A stretch of 64,000 nucleotides of DNA from Lachnospiraceae bacterium (lineage in GTDB: Bacteria; Bacillota; Clostridia; Lachnospirales; Lachnospiraceae). The stretch lies in contig JAFUPV010000038.1 of the NCBI GenBank assembly GCA_017472605.1, forward strand, positions 95,503 through 159,502. The letters are read 5' to 3'. Positions 61,922 through 64,000 of the stretch are shown piece after piece. Both the position numbers and the translations under genes were made by a program. The notes beneath the pieces are model-generated. The model did no database searches. It had not been told where the DNA came from and was given only the letters and a program-made list of their open reading frames with translations. Position 1 is the stretch's first letter. Every line of letters starts with the position of its first letter.

Positions 61922-63388
61922 ATGGCAGACAATTTAAAAGAAATGCTTTCTGAAGAGGAAGCGCAGAAAGTAAGTGCTGCAGATGCAGCAAAAGAGTCTG
62001 TTTGTGAAGAGGCAGAGAAGAGCCAGACAGAAGAGGTGGAAGCCGGTGTCCATAACTACAGCGGCAAGGACACCTATGTGGTACCTGCTGACCCGCGCAT
62101 CAGACAGAAACTGGAGTGGTTCCAGGATCAGAAGCTTGGTCTGATGATGCACTGGGGCGCCTATTCCCAGCTGGGAATCGTAGAATCTTGGGCACTGTCC
62201 GATGATGATGGCGACTGGGCAAGACACTGCATCGACTGGCAGACAACAGGCGAGCAGTTTAAGAAAGACTATTTTAATCTGAATAAGACCTTTAATCCGA
62301 TTCGTTTTGAGCCGGATAAGTGGGCAGACATGGCAGAGGATGCCGGATTCAAGTACATGCTGTTCACAACGAAGCACCATGACGGTTTCTGCATGTGGGA
62401 TACCGACTATACGGATTACAAGACAACCGGCGAGGATTGTCCGTTCCATACCCACAAGTACGCAGACATCGTAGGTCATTTGTTTGAGGCATTCCGTGAC
62501 AAGGGAATCGGCATCGGCGCTTACTTCTCCAAGGCTGACTGGCATGTGGACAGCTACTGGAGTGACAAGTATGACAGAAAGAATTACCAGTGGAGAGGTC
62601 CTTCCTACGATCCGAAGGAATACCCGGAGGAATGGGAGCGCTTTGTACAGTTCACACAGAATCAGCTGATGGAGCTGGCAACGAAATACGGCAAGCTGGA
62701 TATCCTCTGGCTGGATGCCGGATGGGTTCGCAAGGAGAGAGGTCAGGATATCCGTCTTGGTGAAGTGGTTGACCGGATCCGCAAGTTCCAGCCGGGAATG
62801 CTCTGCGCGGACCGTACCGTCGGCGGTGAGTATGAGAATTATGTAACACCGGAGCAGTGCGTACCGGATGAGCCTCTTGGAATTCCGTGGGAGAGCTGCA
62901 TCACGATGGGTACTTCCTTCTCCTTCAACTATGAAGATACCTATAAGAGCCCACGTGAGATCATCTGCCTGCTGGTTGACATTGTTGCCAAGGGCGGAAA
63001 CCTGGCGCTCAACGTGGGACCGCAGCCGGATGGCCGTCTGCCGATCGGAGCAATCCGCACCATGAAGGGCATGGGCGAGTGGCTGCGCAAGTTCGGTGAG
63101 GCAATCTACGGCACAAGAGTCTGCGCTCCTTATAAAAAAGACAACGTTGCCTTTACAAAGAAAAAGGATGACAGTGCCGTTTATGCGATCCGTACCTATG
63201 CAGACGAAGCGGAGGCTGTCAGCCGTGAACTCTGGGTTCCGTATACCGGTAAGTTCAACAAAATTACACTGCTGAACAGCGGTGAGGAGCTGACACCGGT
63301 TATGGGCGAAGGCGGATTTACAGTAACTCTGCCTGAGAGCGCGTGCACAGAGACACCAATTGCACATGTATTAAAAATCGAAATGTAA
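61922..63388 (+). CDS. GH29 alpha-L-fucosidase, cytoplasmic (second)
   Basis: 488 residues from ATG 61922 (SD AAGGAGG at 61911-61917; the longer frame from 61775 runs back through the promoter). An unusual acidic N-terminal extension of about 45 residues (LKEMLSEEEAQKVSAADAAK) precedes the GH29 barrel: GLMMHWGAYSQLGIVESWAL, MLFTTKHHDGFCMWDTDYTD, IGAYFSKADWHVDSYW. Nucleophile Asp D265 is in ILWLDAGWV. GGNLALNVGPQPDGRLP and a C-terminal beta-sandwich close it. The order GWRP-like W and full-length form suit the GH29-A type, by resemblance. Own promoter and operator; the GH38 gene follows by 26 bases. Confidence 0.93.
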   Translation: MADNLKEMLSEEEAQKVSAADAAKESVCEEAEKSQTEEVEAGVHNYSGKDTYVVPADPRIRQKLEWFQDQKLGLMMHWGAYSQLGIVESWALSDDDGDWARHCIDWQTTGEQFKKDYFNLNKTFNPIRFEPDKWADMAEDAGFKYMLFTTKHHDGFCMWDTDYTDYKTTGEDCPFHTHKYADIVGHLFEAFRDKGIGIGAYFSKADWHVDSYWSDKYDRKNYQWRGPSYDPKEYPEEWERFVQFTQNQLMELATKYGKLDILWLDAGWVRKERGQDIRLGEVVDRIRKFQPGMLCADRTVGGEYENYVTPEQCVPDEPLGIPWESCITMGTSFSFNYEDTYKSPREIICLLVDIVAKGGNLALNVGPQPDGRLPIGAIRTMKGMGEWLRKFGEAIYGTRVCAPYKKDNVAFTKKKDDSAVYAIRTYADEAEAVSRELWVPYTGKFNKITLLNSGEELTPVMGEGGFTVTLPESACTETPIAHVLKIEM

Positions 63389-63414
63389 TGACTAATTCCT
63401 ATTAGGAGGTTGCA

Positions 63415-64000
63415 ATGAGATATCTTGATGAACGAGTAAGAGTCATTCTGAGAGAATTAAAGCCGCTGATGGCAAGGGAGAAATTTTCCATTACCCAGTG
63501 GCAGTGCAAGAAAGAGCTTTTTTTCCGCCCCAGTGAGGCGGATCGTCACAGCAGTGAGTGGACTGCTTTTGACAGTGCAAAGGACCGCTGGTACGGAAAG
63601 GATCAGTATTACTGGTTCCGTACGCAGTTTACCGTTCCAGAATCAATGGACGGAGCGTGTATCTTTTTACATATCTGCACCCAGATTGAAGAGTGGGATG
63701 ACGGAAGAAATCCCCAGTTCCTGCTGTTTGTAGACGGCGAGGTGGTTCAGGGACAGGACATGAACCACAAGGAAGTCCGCCTGACGGACTGCGCCGAAGC
63801 GGGAAGAACCTATACCCTGGATCTGCAGGCATATACAGGTATCCTGCACAACGAATTTGCGCTGCGTGTTGATGTAATCAACGAAGATTTAAAGCTGCGC
63901 AGGCTGTTTTACGATTTAAAGTCCATTTCAGATGCCTATGCGTTTAAGAGAATGCCGGAAGGCAGAACAAAATCTCTGATTGTGGAGGCGCTTAATGGTG
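63415..64000 (+). CDS. GH38 alpha-mannosidase, N-terminal part (cut by window end)
   Basis: 195 codons are present and open to the window edge. N-terminal region of a bacterial GH38 enzyme: WQCKKELFFRPSEADRHSSE, YGKDQYYWFRTQFTVPESMD, FVDGEVVQGQDMNHKEVRLT, LRRLFYDLKSISDAYAF. The zinc-binding catalytic domain (HTHID type) would lie beyond 64000. SD TAGGAGGT precedes ATG 63415. Together with GH125 it would finish alpha-mannose removal from N-glycans. The call rests on the N-terminal beta-domain pattern alone. Confidence 0.8.
   Translation, partial: MRYLDERVRVILRELKPLMAREKFSITQWQCKKELFFRPSEADRHSSEWTAFDSAKDRWYGKDQYYWFRTQFTVPESMDGACIFLHICTQIEEWDDGRNPQFLLFVDGEVVQGQDMNHKEVRLTDCAEAGRTYTLDLQAYTGILHNEFALRVDVINEDLKLRRLFYDLKSISDAYAFKRMPEGRTKSLIVEALNG

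Noticed and set aside
1-64000. Mobile elements, prophage genes, CRISPR arrays, tRNA and rRNA genes
   Set aside because: No transposase, integrase, phage structural gene, regularly spaced repeat, tRNA cloverleaf or rRNA sequence was seen on either strand.

Overview
The window looks like chromosomal DNA of an anaerobic gut Firmicute of the Lachnospiraceae type. This rests on strong Shine-Dalgarno sites, sigma-A promoters, a T-box-controlled leuS, FAEE-type signal peptides and many clustered cytoplasmic glycosidases. The genus cannot be fixed from sequence alone. No rRNA, tRNA, CRISPR array, insertion sequence or phage gene was seen.

Layout. (1) 1-12452: a sugar-import module made of permease pair A1/B1, an NHL-propeller protein, a Yip1-type membrane protein, a DUF5696-like protein, permease pair C1/D1, a secreted sugar-binding-like protein with a tandem-duplicated module, a solute-binding protein and a secreted GH5 glucanase, closed by a terminator. 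(2) 12453-16360: a split AraC-type regulator with a BtrH-like partner, a wall-anchored M28 aminopeptidase, and two small overlapping genes on the minus strand. (3) 16361-19870: a subtilase remnant, then T-box and leuS. (4) 19871-25095: a dihydrodipicolinate-synthase-family protein, a StrH-like GH20, an endonuclease/exonuclease/phosphatase protein and an acidic-tailed surface protein. (5) 25161-29337 (minus): GH35 beta-galactosidase, an alpha/beta hydrolase and a CBM9-like protein. (6) 29630-41301: a transglutaminase-like protein with PNGase-like motifs, GH20, GH3, GH125 alpha-mannosidase, GH29 alpha-fucosidase, nagB and a NahK-like kinase. (7) 41255-47114: an M20 amidohydrolase and AraC regulator (minus), GH4 alpha-galactosidase, a candidate structured RNA, and a BNR-propeller hydrolase. 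(8) 47266-64000: a second, syntenic import module (SBP, a giant membrane-anchored SBP, permeases A2/B2, an NHL-Yip1 fusion, DUF5696, permeases C2/D2), a repeat lipoprotein, GH29 and the start of a GH38 alpha-mannosidase.

How it fits together. The enzyme set (GH20, GH125, GH38, GH29, GH35, GH4, nagB, NahK-like) is what is needed to dismantle host-type N-glycans and related fucosylated or galactosylated glycans. Nearly all of these enzymes lack signal peptides, so large oligosaccharides or glycopeptides are probably imported first. The two import modules, each with four permeases and no ATPase, would do this with a shared ATPase encoded elsewhere.

The strongest candidates for an undescribed system are the duplicated four-permease/NHL/Yip1/DUF5696 cassette, and the cytoplasmic PNGase-like transglutaminase protein that heads the N-glycan operon.
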